Position numbers and translations under genes: made by a program
Notes under the pieces: model-generated
Databases searched by the model: none
Seen by the model: only the letters and a program-made list of their open reading frames with translations
What the model was told of the DNA's origin: nothing
Part shown: one piece after another, positions 28,740-40,195 of the stretch
How positions within the stretch are numbered: the stretch's first letter is position 1
Layout of the letters: the number at the start of each line of letters is the position of its first letter
From: Ascarosepion bandense
Taxonomy: Eukaryota > Mollusca > Cephalopoda > Sepiida > Sepiidae
Length of the DNA stretch: 64,000 bases
Assembly: GCA_037127315.1 (NCBI GenBank)
Contig: JBBBDQ010001944.1
Span: forward strand, 915,001-979,000
Direction of reading: 5' to 3'

Positions 28740-29100
28740 CTATTCTACTAAGTAAATAAGCAGTTTTACTACTGGAGTAGGAACTCTCATATGACTGGAA
28801 CCAGGAGACTCATACGTTTCTACCACAAGAGTCAGAACACTCAAATCCAAATCTAACGCATTCACTCTTCTGATACTTGAGTTAGGAATCTTGTACAGTT
28901 CTATTATCGGGTTATCAGACTTTTATCGGACAACTAAATCAGGACACAAATACAGTTTTATTACCGGAGCAATGAGACTCATACTACTTGAGTTAAGAGA
29001 CACATACGGTTATACCAACTAAATAAAATCACCCACTGAATGTTACCACTTGAGTCAGGCGATTCATACTGTTTAAATCACAACACACATAGACTACCAG
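28740..29100 (+). repeat. Degenerate minisatellite-like repeats
   Basis: Blocks resembling TTGAGTCAGGANNCTCATAC followed by GTTNTACCA recur roughly every 35-45 bp with heavy divergence. Boundaries are uncertain. Confidence 0.4.
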
Positions 29101-29958
29101 TGATCAAGGACTATCGAATATTTTCACATATTACTACTATCATCATTACCATTAAAGGTTAGAAGAACAGATACTACACACTAATCCCAGTCCAATAGTC
29201 AGAGAGTAAAGAAAAGAGTAAAACCAGTAGCGCTGCCTACTCGGATAAGGAAGTCTGAATGTTTCTAGATAAGGAGATGACTAACATTGCCATTGCCAAT
29301 ACCAAACGGCTAATATTACAATTATTATAGCTTTGGGCGTATCATTTATTCAATTTACAGACAAAGAACACATGCAATTAATCAAAGATCAAATTCCTAA
29401 TCGATAAACAGAAGCTAAATTGCGCATGCATAATACCAGCCCTCTTTCTGTCTCATATATCAAAATCTGGAGACAAAAATATGGTTTCATTGTTTAGTTC
29501 AATTTTATAAACGGAAAGGAAAGACAACTGGCATTAAAATTCCATTTTAAAATCGATTTATTGAAACACAGTGCGAAAATAAGAATTGATTAGTCTTCTA
29601 ATATCTTGTCGCATCTAAATTAAGGTGCCTGGAAACATGTGTTGAAAACAGAGAAATTAAAACGTTGACAGTTTGGGTTTAAAACTGCAAATTAATACCA
29701 TCAGGAGATTTATGACAGCCATTATGCGCATCACTTTTGTTAAATGTTTTCTCTTCTCTCTTGGCATTTTTCTATTTTTATCTTTATTTTCCGTTCATCT
29801 TGGGTTCTTTTCTAAAGAATTCCTTGCGTCTTTTTGTTTATCATTTCTGCAGTCTTTCATTTCTACTATATTTTTATAACTCTTCTTAACAGTTTTTTTT
29901 TACAATTTCAGGTGACATTTTCCGTTTATATTTTCTGGTTCGGCCGATTATTCAAAAG
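29101..29958. other. Unassigned sequence
   Basis: No feature recognised. The 68-residue hydrophobic frame at 29673-29879 lies in T-rich sequence and has no homology I can name. Confidence 0.4.
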
Positions 29959-30341
29959 CTAGCAGCATAGCCCGGCGTTGCTCGGGTGTAATGAAAGCTT
30001 TAAAACTAATCCATAGTCCTGGAGCTCAAACTCTTTGGACGTTGGCACGAAAGACTAAAAAGCAATAGCTGTTTCCAGTTAAAGCAAAACCGTAGACTAA
30101 AAGAAAAATAAATGGATGTAAGTCAAATTTTGATTTCCTGGTATCGATATCAAATAAGTTTTTTCGTCGTAAACTGAATTTTGAAGGTTAAATAAGTCCT
30201 CTGAGCAAACGGTATCATGGCTGAGACTAAGAACTACAATTATACCTACTTAGAGCCAAACCCGAAACAAAATTAAAATAAAAGGGCTGAAAAAAAAATA
30301 CAGACATACAGGCAGATAAACAGATACACACAAGCATATTG

Positions 30342-30405
<64 letters not shown>

Positions 30406-30665
30406 ATTTTCTGCACTATTGTAAGAACTGCAATCTTGAAACTTCTGAATATCGTTTCTTATATCTTTGTCTATGAGTGCATCAAATTTGATTAAAATCG
30501 GACCACTCCTTCTATAACCCGATTTTTTCCATTATCGATTTTCAATATTTATCTGGGGTACCTCGACACAAAACCTAGCTAAGAACACTTGCAGACGCTT
30601 ATGGTACAACGGACACACACACAGGCACACACACAGACAAAGTTCCATTTATAAATAAATTTAGA
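29959..30665 (-). mobile_element. Non-autonomous Helitron, copy 5
   Basis: The plus strand starts CTAGCAGCATAGCCCGGCG and ends AAATTTAGA. It contains the TACTTAGAGCCAAACCCG block, an AT tract of about 57 bp at 30345-30402 and the ATTTTCTGCACTATTGTAAG block. Same architecture as the 51.3-kb copy. Confidence 0.85.
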
Positions 30666-30667
30666 TT

Positions 30668-30880
30668 ATGTTCTTCGTTATTTATCTCGTTTCATTCATA
30701 TTTTTACATTGTCTTTGTTCTCTGTCCATCTCTGTCAGTCTTGTTCACCATCTCTCCTCCTCCTTCCTCCTCTCTCTCTCTCTCTTTATCTCTCTATCTA
30801 TTTCTCTAACTCATTCTCTCTGTATCTGTGTGCGCGCGATATCTAATATGCTCTTTATACAAAACATTTGTCAGTAAGGC
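30668..30880. repeat. Pyrimidine-rich low-complexity sequence
   Basis: TCTC-rich stretch with a CT run near 30770-30790. The frame through it is compositional. Confidence 0.6.
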
Positions 30881-30985
30881 AACTGATTAGGAAATTGGAT
30901 ATTTTGAGGAGCGTAGAACCACTCTTAATTGCTGTTGTTCCCAGGTCCATCCTGACCTGGGGTCGTAGCAACACTTAGGGTCAAC
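30881..30985 (+). mobile_element. SINE B fragment
   Basis: AACTGATTAGGAAATTGG, GAGCGTAGAACCACTCTTA, GTTGTTCCCAGGTCCATCC match the SINE B middle. It joins directly to mariner sequence. Confidence 0.6.
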
Positions 30986-31180
30986 GCCTCCCGAACGAGG
31001 CTTATCTTCAAGACTCATGTCGCCAGAATCGAAACGCTTGTACCACTTTGAGATCGCCGCATATGCAATTGTTCCTTCACCTTCGGCAGCACAAATCTCT
31101 TCTGCAGCTTTTCTAGTTGAAAGACCTCGCTTCCAGCAATAACGAATCAAACCTCGCAGCTCAATTTTATCAAATGCCAT
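30986..31180 (-). pseudogene. Mariner transposase N-terminal fragment
   Basis: From the ATG at 31180 about 65 residues read MAFDKIELRGLIRYCWKRG, LSTRKAAEEICAAEGEGTIA, YAAISKWYKRFDSGDMSLED, KPRSGG. This matches the N-terminal paired helix-turn-helix DNA-binding region of mariner transposases, which usually continues (W..RF..GD..LEDKPR.GRP) into a DD34D catalytic domain. That domain (normally about 345 residues in all) is absent. The frame runs on into SINE B, giving a meaningless C-terminus. The conserved frame suggests the truncation is fairly recent. Upstream residues to 31231 lie in the element's untranslated end. Confidence 0.85.
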
Positions 31181-31296
31181 CTGGAATACAAAGATGAAGG
31201 TCACTATAACAATATAATCGCAAAATTGCATAAAAATTCAATTTTTTACAAGTGTTTAGGAACTTTTGGGACAACCTAATAATTATGGCGGTAATG
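30986..31296 (-). mobile_element. Mariner element, 5' end only
   Basis: The outer end at 31296 is TA-flanked and reads, on the minus strand, CATTACCGCCATAATTATTA then GGTTGTCCCAAAAGTT, a mariner-type inverted repeat. Everything past the transposase helix-turn-helix region has been replaced by SINE B. Confidence 0.75.
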
Positions 31297-31297
31297 T

Positions 31298-31300
<3 letters not shown>

Positions 31301-31330
<30 letters not shown>
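31301..31330. repeat. (AT)n microsatellite
   Basis: Short AT run next to the mariner end. Confidence 0.9.
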
Positions 31331-31334
<4 letters not shown>

Positions 31335-31560
31335 AATGACTAACAATTCATATTTATAGCAGAATAACTAACAATACATCTTTATAGTGGAATGACTAAC
31401 AATACATATTTATCGTAAAATTACCAAAAATACATTTTAGTTGCATTTAAAGAATTACAATTGCGTTCAAAATAAATTCAGTTGAAGTCATAAAATTATG
31501 TTCAAAATTAAAGAAGCCATAAAATTATGTTGACCCATAAATGTTAATACTACGCTGAAC
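31331..31560 (+). repeat. SINE B internal repeat block
   Basis: Three to four copies of a roughly 31-bp unit GAATGACTAACAATACATAT followed by TTATAG, then ACATTTTAGTTGCATTTAAA. The same block occurs in SINE B copies at 10.0, 44.5 and 53.2 kb. Confidence 0.6.
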
Positions 31561-31599
31561 AAAATTAGCCACCCAATCTTTCTACAAAACAAATTTCCA

Positions 31600-31905
31600 T
31601 ACGAATGTTTTCAGAATGGTGATTCCGCATTATTTGTCTAAATACGAAGGTTGTCCCCGGCTTTCGGGCCGGAGGTGGGCACCAAATTAAGACCGAATAA
31701 GACCAGTTTAGGACCAGTTTATACCGGTTTTGAATCTATCCACCGCGGTGGATAGGTAATGTTTTGACCAGTACCTGAGCGTACGCGCTCAGGTCCCTCA
31801 CGTTAAAAAAGACCTTGTGTCACATCTCTCTCAAGTGGGAAAGAAGGGTAAATATCAGCTACCTAGATAGTCTGTGTTCAAACCTGTCAGCATTTGGAAC
31901 TAAAA
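31600..31905 (+). repeat. Hairpin-rich LTR-like remnant
   Basis: Three consecutive hairpins: CCCCGGC...GCCGGAGGTGGG, CTATCCACC-GCGGTGGATAG and ACCTGAGCG-CGCTCAGGT. They are followed by GACCTTGTGTCACAT, AAGTGGGAAAGAAGGGTAAA. The same closing motif follows the hairpins in the solo LTR (22.8-23.1 kb) and the hairpin satellite, though the hairpin bases differ completely. Confidence 0.5.
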
Positions 31906-31911
31906 AAGTGA

Positions 31912-33441
31912 TTAACCCTCTAGGGCCATTCGTATCATATTTGATACAGTATGAAAACAAGCCTTGAAAGAAATATTTTCCTGAAAAATTTTTTAAGAGA
32001 AATATTTTATAAATTTCAAATGAAAGCAGTACTGACTGCTCAGTCAATGAATACCAAATGTTTCCTTATAGGGAAATACCAAATGTTTCCTTATAGGGAA
32101 ATGCTGTATCAAATATGATACGAATGGCCCTAGAGGGTTAATAGATAGATAGATAGATAAACAGACTGAGATTAACCCTCTGGGGCCATTCGTATCATAT
32201 TTGATACAGTATGAAAACAAGCCTTGAAAGAAATATTTTCCTGAAAAATTTTTTAAGAGAAATATTTTATAAATTTCAAATGAAAGCAGTACTGACTGCT
32301 CAGTCAATGAATACCAAATGTTTCCTTATAGGGAAATACCAAATGTTTCCTTATAGGGAAATACTGTATCAAATATGATACGAATGGCCCTAGAGGGTTA
32401 ATAGATAGATAGATAGATAAACAGACTGAGATTAACCCTCTGGGGCCATTCGTATCATATTTGATACAGTATGAAAACAAGCCTTGAAAGAAATATTTTC
32501 CTGAAAAATTTTTTAAGAGAAATATTTTATAAATTTCAAATGAAAGCAGTACTGACTGCTCAGTCAATGAATACCAAATGTTTCCTTATAGGGAAATACC
32601 AAATGTTTCCTTATAGGGAAATACTGTATCAAATATGATACGAATGGCCCTAGAGGGTTAATAGATAGATAGATAGATAAACAGACTGAGATTAACCCTC
32701 TGGGGCCATTCGTATCATATTTGATACAGTATGAAAACAAGCCTTGAAAGAAATATTTTCCTGAAAAATTTTTTAAGAGAAATATTTTATAAATTTCAAA
32801 TGAAAGCAGTACTGACTGCTCAGTCAATGAATACCAAATGTTTCCTTATAGGGAAATACCAAATGTTTCCTTATAGGGAAATGCTGTATCAAATATGATA
32901 CGAATGGCCCTAGAGGGTTAATAGATAGATAGATAGACAAACAGACTGAGATTAACCCTCTGGGGCCATTCGTATCATATTTGATACAGTATGAAAACAA
33001 GCCTTGAAAGAAATATTTTCCTGAAAAATTTTTTAAGAGAAATATTTTATAAATTTCAAATGAAAGCAGTACTGACTGCTCAGTCAATGAATACCAAATG
33101 TTTCCTTATAGGGAAATACCAAATGTTTCCTTATAGGGAAATACTGTATCAAATATGATACGAATGGCCCTAGAGGGTTAATAGATAGATAGATAGATAA
33201 ACAGACTGAGATTAACCCTCTGGGGCCATTCGTATCATATTTGATACAGTATGAAAACAAGCCTTGAAAGAAATATTTTCCTGAAAAATTTCTTAAGAGA
33301 AATATTTTATAAATTTCAAATGAAAGCAGTACTGACTGCTCAGTCAATGAATACCAAATGTTTCCTTATAGGGAAATACCAAATGTTTCCTTATAGGGAA
33401 ATACTGTATCAAATATGATACGAATGGCTCTAGAGGGTTAA
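31912..33441. mobile_element. Tandem array of six piggyBac-type MITEs, 260-bp period
   Basis: Each unit is a 222-bp element bounded by TTAA and inverted repeats starting CCCTCTAGGGCCATTCG (CCCTCTGGGG on the left of units 2-6), with 38 bp of near-identical ends. Units start at 31912, 32172, 32432, 32692, 32952 and 33212, separated by an identical spacer of GATA repeats. TTAA flanks and CCC-starting ends are the signature of piggyBac. Copies differ at only a few bases, so the array expanded recently after insertion. The 87-residue frame repeated five times spans element and spacer and is not a gene. Confidence 0.88.
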
Positions 33442-33555
33442 TAATCATGCACCATGATATTTCCTAATTTTTTTTACATTTACAAAGCTTGCTAAAACAC
33501 AAGACCGAATGCGTTTAGAAGTATTTTTTTCGCCAATCCCCCAAGAGACAACGGC
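33442..33555. other. Unassigned spacer
   Basis: Nothing recognised. Confidence 0.4.
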
Positions 33556-33559
33556 CTAT

Positions 33560-34045
33560 ATGTCTTGAGTTTGAATTAGGGTTTTATTTAACGGCATATC
33601 AACCTCTGTTGGTTATTTAATGCCAAAAACCTAAGGTTTTAAGATATTTTTAATGTTCGGTTATAGTGAGGTCAATTTAGTCAGATTTTGATAAAAAATA
33701 TCATTATTATTTTTTTTATTTTGGAAAACGTAAGATGTCTTCTAGTTTTGTACTCAAAAATGTATGATGGCAATATGGTTTTTCAAAAATGTATATTTTT
33801 TATATAAAAGTCTATATTTATGTATATATTTCTATAAAAGTCTATTTTTATAATTTCATAGTGCTTTGACTTCTGTTTGGGGAGGATTAACTGTTTGCCC
33901 ATAGCTGGGACCCTAACAGGTGCTACCACCCCGGGTTAGGGTAGATCTGAGAACAAGAGCAATTAGGAGATGGCTCCATGCTCCTCAAAACCTCTCCTTC
34001 AGAAGCCTTGCTGCTGGATGCAATTAATTGTTAAACCCAGGAGCA
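33560..34045 (-). mobile_element. SINE B, long form
   Basis: Minus-strand order: ATTGCATCCAGCAGCAAGGC, GAGGAGCATGGAGCCATCTC, TAGGGTCCCAGCTATGGGCA, the ATACATTTTTG repeat block, GGTTGATATGCCGTTAAATA and a tail of AACTC type at 33560. Near full length. Confidence 0.7.
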
Positions 34046-34109
34046 TATATGCCTTAAAAACAACCTTCATTATATAAGATCAAGCTGAAAATAAGTTCTG
34101 TTTTTTTTA

Positions 34110-34205
34110 TACTTCTGAGATGAGGTAGTATTTACATTATTTACATTGTTCGGAATGTTTCCCTCATCTTTATTGCCATGTTTACGAAGTTTTGGCCGTC
34201 GTGCG
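34110..34205 (-). mobile_element. Penelope-like terminal fragment
   Basis: Minus strand: ACGGCCAAAACTTCGTAAAC, ATGGCAATAAAGATGAGG, CTACCTCATCTCAGAAGTAT. Third copy of the terminal block seen at 20.0 and 21.4 kb. Confidence 0.5.
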
Positions 34206-34214
34206 CTCCGGATA

Positions 34215-34390
34215 CATGATAAAAGCGTTCGTTAGATTTAGTGACTTGACCCAAAGACTTGTGAGTTCAATGCCTGGCAACAGCAGTGGTGAGCTTAGAG
34301 AGTTGAGTTAAATGGAGATAACTACACGACGTTCGGAAGTATCATAGCACATGGAACTAGAATGATATAACCCTGTGATAGAAAAAAAAG
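34215..34390 (+). repeat. SINE C-like tRNA-related repeat
   Basis: GTGACTTGACCCAAAGACTT, GTGAGTTCAATGCCTGGCAA, CAGCAGTGGTGAGC, GAGATAACTAC. Same order as the minus-strand copy near 20.3 kb. Confidence 0.45.
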
Positions 34391-36708
34391 GTTTTGAACT
34401 TCTTAGCATAAGTTAAAGAAGATCGTAGAGTAAACCGGCCTAAACTGGGCAATATAGACGTGAACAACAGTCCGAATAACTTAAATATCTGTTTTTGTTT
34501 ATCGAGCTTATATGATATATCAATTTGTTATATGTACCAATTCAATATATATGGTATACCAGTGAGGTATACCGGAGCTATGTATGCTGTATAACCTGGA
34601 AACCACAACCGTGTTGTATAATCTGGAGCTAAGGAGGACAAAATTTAAACTGCAACCAGAACGACATACAAGTTGTATACACCTCGATGGGATGACGATT
34701 AGTTATTCGACGACGGAGTCCCAAAACTTGTTATCTTCTCTCTTATAAAATCATTAGCCTTTCCACGCTGATAAAATGACAATACTCTCACTTAATAAAA
34801 TGATGACCGTAACATATATATTTCAACAAATCTACGCAGCATTTATTCGCTTTTCAAGTGACGGTATGTATGAAGGGGACAGCACACACACACACACATC
34901 GAGGGGCCAGGGGCCGCGCTTGTCCGCGGTTTTTCCTGTATCTTTCTCGGTCTCGGTTCTAATCTTACTAATTTCTGTTATATAACCGACTACGTCATAT
35001 CCTGAGAACATTGTTTACATAATTTCAAAGCCTACATTAGCCTTGGCTACCTTGGTTTCAAAACAATGAAATATTTTCCTGACATGTGAAATTTTGCCCA
35101 CATTCTTAACTTTGACAACAATCAAATATTTATCAAAACAGTATCTATTTTTCTTTTGCCAAGCAGCTTGCATATCTTTTGATGTTTCATAAAATTACAC
35201 TTCTTCAGGAGATTATTCATCAATTAAGACAATCTACAACAGCTATCCTTCAAAGCATAAACTCATTCCCATTATTTGCAAGTACATATTGCCACTCTAA
35301 AAGAAGGGAAACTATGAATTTAAACCTATGTTGATTTGTTGCCATACTCAATAATGAGAGAGTCTCCGAGAGTAAACCCTGGGTCACATCTGGAGCCGGC
35401 ATCCCTGAGACTGACCTATGCTCTGGCAACTTCTGCAACGACGCCGTGCTACGCTGTAGTGAACTCTACCTTTCTCTTGAAAAACATCGGTAGTGTGGAT
35501 ACAGAAGACGTGCTGCATAGGCAACGCAACCGCCAATCACTAATAAAACCCTGCTCAGGCCTGCGCCCTGAAGAGAACACCCTAGTGCCGCCTTACTCGA
35601 CGGCAAAACACGGGAAACAATAGTTTACTGTTTGGAGGATTCCGAAGGTACTTTTCTATGGGGAACTGGCCACCGACATGAGAAGATTAGAGTGATCTCT
35701 TCTTTGCTTCAAGTACGTTTGCAAATGTGACATGGGATTGATGAACATAATGTATATGACATCGGAGGGATGAAAACGATCTCTGGAGATACGATTTACA
35801 CTGAGTTCTGGAGTGAAGCGACAAGAAACTGAGTCTTGCCGACTGGTAGAGGCATACTTGAATGAAATAAATCATCACGGAGATATCTGGGGAGTTCGTC
35901 TTCGCATGCATTCCTCGCAATCAAGACTGTCACACCGGTGAGAACTTATACAGCCAAAACAGATGCTGCACCGCTGCAGCTGAGGAATAAATTTTGTGGG
36001 GCAAAAATCCATGGTCTCTTCGAGATGTCACACAAATTACCACGCATCAAGCAACACTTTGAGCTCTTTTGAGTAGAATTCCGAAGGTTTTCATTTGAAA
36101 AACGTTTTTCACAAAATCTGGTTTTATTAGCAAATGATCTCCTTATCACAGATTTTGCTGTGGTAAAACAAAATTAATAATCGTTTCGTGGAAGATCAGG
36201 GAATTATAGATGCTTGGTTAGAGCAGACCATATTATTTCTGATGTCATACTTGCATCGTGGAGAGAATTAAGCGGGGAAGCGGCCTCGTAACTGGGATAG
36301 GTACCTGGCAGAAAGGATATAATGTTGCAATACCCGAAATCCGTAATGAAGCCAGGGTAACATAAATGATGATGTTTACTGCTGCATTTTGAAACGTATT
36401 TTAAAAATAGTTATCATGAGGGAAAAAGTGGCGCTATTGAAATTTTGCAGCTGCTACAGGTATAAATTTGCATTTCGTATTTCACTGCAGTTTATGAATC
36501 CTAACAGAATAAAACAATATTACATTCCTTCCAATCATCATAAAACAATATTACATTTCTTCCAATTAACTGACTTTTACGTTAAACATTATCGTGTGTA
36601 ATCCATCATTTCATAATCCCTTGTGATATATCTAAGAAGCGGTTAATTTGATTAATGCATTTGTCATTGCAATCAGTCCCCAAAGATCCAACTTTGATAA
36701 AACAGAAT
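34391..36708. other. Unassigned 2.3-kb region
   Basis: The longest stretch without an identifiable repeat outside the AT-rich 60-kb block. A 95-residue frame (35336-35623) is Ala/Leu/Thr-rich with no domain I recognise and no codon evidence of selection. AATACCAGTGAGGTATACC-type short inverted repeats occur near 34550-34585. It could hold an old unclassified transposon or host non-coding DNA. Confidence 0.35.
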
Positions 36709-37140
36709 TAGAGAATGTGGATCATTTTCCTTATCATGGTAGCCATCCCTCTTCTGGCATTGACCTTTACAATGACATTATGCAGCAAATATGCAGCATC
36801 AGCTTTTAGTCGCCTTCAAAACAAAGTTTTCCCAGATCGTAACATCAGAACAGGCACCAAAATGTTAGTGTATAAGTCCCTAGTGATTGTATCTTTCCAG
36901 TATGCCTTTGAAACCATGAAAACTTATCGAACACATCTAGGATTTCTTTAAAATCTTCATCAGATTTGTCTTCGAAGTATCGGCTTGAAAGACAGAAGAA
37001 TTGATTTCAGCGTGCATGTCATGAATTAAAGAAATTGTCATAAAAATTCGACTACGGATTGCACATCTGATACTTGTACATGTCGCGATATTCACTTTGG
37101 GTGGGTTGTGTTGGCTTAAACCCAATGAAAAAGTGTCATG
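36709..37140 (+). pseudogene. LINE C-terminal remnant
   Basis: The frame 36715-36951 contains SKYAASAFSRLQNKVFPDRN, IRTGTKMLVYKSLVIVSFQY, AFETMKTYRTHLGF. Beyond its stop, shifted frames give IRLRIAHLILVHVAIF. This is the RTE-like pattern A...F..L...V......I...TK..VYK..V...LYA.E.W..Y, then LR..HL.W.GHV.R. The catalytic region is absent and the W after E is lost. Related to the remnant at 12.3-13.1 kb. Confidence 0.7.
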
Positions 37141-37360
37141 GGACTCTCACGCGGTCTCTAATCAATTGTAGCGTGAAGATGTTTTCGCAGAAGATAGCTA
37201 ATTCTTACTACGGTACACTGGCTGCCAAGCAAAGCATATAGAACCCAGTCTGTCCTGCTAATTACCCATAGCTTGGAGAGAAGAGTTGCATTCATAATTC
37301 TCCCAATAGTATAACACGTAAGTTAATGTAATAGTTGTGGATTCCGTGTGAGGAACCGCA
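37141..37360 (-). mobile_element. SINE A fragment
   Basis: 37180-37345 on the minus strand carries GGGAGAATTATGAATGCAAC, CTATGGGTAATTAGCAGGAC, AGACTGGGTTCTATATGC, AGCCAGTGTACCGTAGTAAG in SINE A body order. The tail is missing. Confidence 0.6.
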
Positions 37361-37418
37361 CAAAAATAATGAACAAAAAAAAGAGATTTGAAGATAGAAA
37401 TGAAGGTTATATTGAATG

Positions 37419-37422
<4 letters not shown>

Positions 37423-37474
<52 letters not shown>
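37423..37474. repeat. (AT)n microsatellite
   Basis: AT run of about 52 bp. Confidence 0.95.
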
Positions 37475-37476
<2 letters not shown>

Positions 37477-37745
37477 AACGTAATATACAAGCTTGAACGC
37501 AGGTTAGTAAATCCAGGAATATTGTTAGTAAGAAATAAATATATGCAAGTTTTGAAGTGAAGTCGTTGGTAATACTATATCCGTGTATATTATTCTAGCT
37601 GAGTGGAGCTCAGAGCTAGTCTGACATCTGATATGGTAGTTTCTGGGTAACTTCGGTATCTCTCGTATCAGTTCCGGTACTCTCCGATAACTGTAGCTAA
37701 TCTCTACGAATACTCTCTCCACCTGGCAAGTGCAACTGCAAAGGT
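37475..37745. other. Flank of the hairpin satellite, LTR-like
   Basis: Contains a hairpin CTAGCTGAGTGGAGCTCAG-AGCTAG (37595-37620) and repeated GGTATCTCTCGTATC / GGTACTCTCCGATA motifs. It may be the outer part of the LTR from which the satellite derives, read on the minus strand, but it does not match the 22.8-kb LTR closely. Confidence 0.35.
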
Positions 37746-39070
37746 ATTTAGTCACCTTCCCACTTAAGGCGAAATGTGACACAAGGTCTTTTTAATGAGG
37801 GTCTTCCGGGCCATATAACCCGGACAGAAATATCTGTCTATCTTTCCCTAGTCGTGATTCTACACTTCGGTGGAACCACGACTGGGTTAGCGCCTTCTTT
37901 CCGAAGGCAGAGAGCGCTCTCCACCCGAAAGCAGAGAGCGCTCTCCACCCGAAGGCAGAGTGCTGACAGTGTCAATAGTAGCAGATGCAACTTCCAACTG
38001 CAACGGTATTTACCCACCTTCACACGTAAGGCGTGATGCGAGACAACGTCTACTTAATGTGGGTTTTCCCGGCCATATAGCCAGGCCAAAAATATCTGTC
38101 TATCTTTCCCCAATCGTGATTCTACCCTTCGGCGGTACCACGACCTGGTTAGTGCTCTCCACTCGAAGGCAGATATCTGACAGTGTCAATAGTAGAAGAT
38201 GCAAATGCCAACTGCAACGGTATTTAACCACCTTCCCACGTAAGGCGAGATGTGCAACCAGGTCTTTTTAATGTGAGTCTACCCGGCCATATAGAGCTAG
38301 GTTAAAAATAACTGGCTATCTTTCCCCAATCGCGATTCTACTGTTCGGCGGAACCACGACTGGTTTAGTGCTCTCTGATCGAAAGCAGAGAACCCTCTCC
38401 ACCTGAAGGCAGAGAGCTGACAGTGTCATAGTAGCAGAAGTAAGTGTCGACTGCAACGGTATTTACCCACCTTCTCACTTAAGGCGAGATGTGACACAAG
38501 GCCTTTTTAATATGGGTCTTACTGGCCATATAGCCAGGCCAAAAATATCTGTCTATCTTTCCCCAGTCGTGATTCTACCCTTCGGCTGCGACGGTATTTA
38601 CCAGCCTTCCCACGCAAGGCCAGATGTGACACATGGTCATTTTATAGTGGGTATTCTGGGCCATATAGCCGGGCCAAAAAAATGTCTGTCTATTTTTACC
38701 GAGTCGTGGTTCTACCCTTCGGCGGAACCACGACTGGGTTTGTGCTCTCTGCTCGGAAGCAGAGAGCGCCCTCTACCGAAGGCAGAGTGCTGACAGTGTC
38801 ATAGTAGCAGAGGCAAATGCCGGCTGCGACTATATTCACTAGCCTCCCCACAAAAGGCCGGATGTGACACATGGTCATATTAAAGTGGGAGTTCCCGGCC
38901 ATATAGCCGGGCCAAAAATATGTCTGTCTATTTTTACCGAGTCGTGGTTCTACCCTTCGGCGGAACCACGACTGGGTTTGTGCTCTCTGCTCGGAAGCAG
39001 AGAGCGCCCTCTACCGAAGGCAGAGTGCTGACAGTGTCATAGTAGCAGAGGCAAATGCCGGCTGCGACTC
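37746..39070 (-). repeat. Hairpin satellite, about 6 units of 215-260 bp, LTR-related
   Basis: Each unit carries in order, on the plus strand, CGAGATGTGACACAAGGTC, hairpin GGCCATATAGCCGGGCC, hairpin AGTCGTGGTTC/GAACCACGACT, hairpin CTCTCTGC/GCAGAGAG, then GCTGACAGTGTCA and CAACGGTATTTACCCACC. The reverse complement of one unit matches 22.88-23.09 kb inside the solo LTR. Unit 4 (38.48-38.6 kb) is cut after half of hairpin 2. The last two units share an identical stretch of about 128 bp, indicating recent turnover. Frames through it are shadows. Confidence 0.85.
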
Positions 39071-39688
39071 CTGTTTTTTCTATGGCAGGTGTATATGTAC
39101 ACTCAGTCGAGTCCATTATCATATACACATAGGAGAGATCCCTCAACAGTAATGAATTCGACTGTAATTCCACCCAGGCTCTACCGATTCCTCAAACCGA
39201 GTCTCTATCCATTAATCCTCCGTGTCTCCTCAAATCTGGCGCGAATGGAGGATACTGGCCTACCAAAGTAAATCTTTTCACCCATCTAAAAGTAAACCTA
39301 AATTTCTGTTTGAACATTTAATGCATTTTTTTATTTTGAATAAATATATACATATATCTCATTTCTATATCACGACGCATGGTTGGCCACAGGAATAGGC
39401 GGCACCAGAACTGACTAATCCAATCCCAACTGTGACGTTAATATAAATCTCTGGTTGGAAATTATAAATGTCCGACTCTTTCGTCACACAATCCAAAAGT
39501 TTTCATATATTTTATTTATTCAACCGATTGAACTTTTATGGTTAAGTTGATACCAATTAAAAGGACCGACTTCTAGTAATATCAATTGCAAAACAAAAGT
39601 GACCATTTGATTTCTTTATTGACCAACTTGAGTTAGGTCAGACCAAAGAAGGCTGCAATTCGCCGATCATCTATGTGAGGAGAGAAAT
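39071..39688. other. Unassigned sequence
   Basis: Starts with an inverted repeat GTGTATATGTACAC / GTATATGATAATGGAC region after the last satellite unit. Nothing else recognised. Confidence 0.4.
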
Positions 39689-39689
39689 C

Positions 39690-40195
39690 GAAAAAAATAT
39701 TGAAAAACAGGGAGATTTCTGTGAAAAAAAAAGGAAGACGTACTGGACTCTTATGTGATAACTGTCATGATATATGCCAGCGAATAGTGGGTGATCTGAA
39801 TATGATAGAAAGACTCGAAGCAACAAAAATGTTTTACTGAGGATACCATTAACCAAAAATGTGATCAACAACAAAGTTTCAGAGAGGATTCAAACAAAAT
39901 GGAAACATGCTTAACATCAGGAATATACAACTGAAGTTTCTGGAACACATAATGAGGAAGGAGGGCTTGGAGACTCTAATACTCACGAGACGGATAGAAA
40001 CAAAGGGAGACAAGAGAAAGCAACTCGAGAATACTTGATGGGCTTAAGTAAGTGGGCAGCAAAGCAGTTTTAGAGAAATACCAAAAAACTGTGTTACGAG
40101 CAAAAAGGAATAGGGGTAAGTTCAGGTCCATGATCGTCTACGTAAAAGGAACGCTGCTCGTGAAAGAAGAAAGTAGAAAAAGTCAAATTCTGATC
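39690..40195 (+). pseudogene. RTE-like LINE C-terminal remnant
   Basis: Broken frames give IVGDLNMIERLEATKMFY, MLNIRNIQLKFLEHIMRKEG, LETLILTRRIETKGDKRKQL, then later IVYVKGTLLVKEES. These align with KLEAAEMWFY, LSIRKRQLKFLGHVMRKE, LENLILTGQIEGRRDRGRQ and MIAYVLKGQGT of the copy at 61 kb. No catalytic region; inactive. Confidence 0.7.

Noticed and set aside
31600..31905. Rho-independent style terminators or bacterial attenuators suggested by GC hairpins
   Set aside because: All context is eukaryotic and transposon-derived; the hairpins match the LTR-related repeat layout instead.
32044..33347. Five tandem 87-residue minus-strand frames that look like a gene family
   Set aside because: The frame crosses from MITE into GATA spacer and is conserved only because the DNA units are nearly identical; no domain and no codon evidence of selection.
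35336..35623. 95-residue plus-strand frame as a host gene
   Set aside because: No recognisable domain, no splice or promoter context seen and overlapping minus-strand frames of similar quality.
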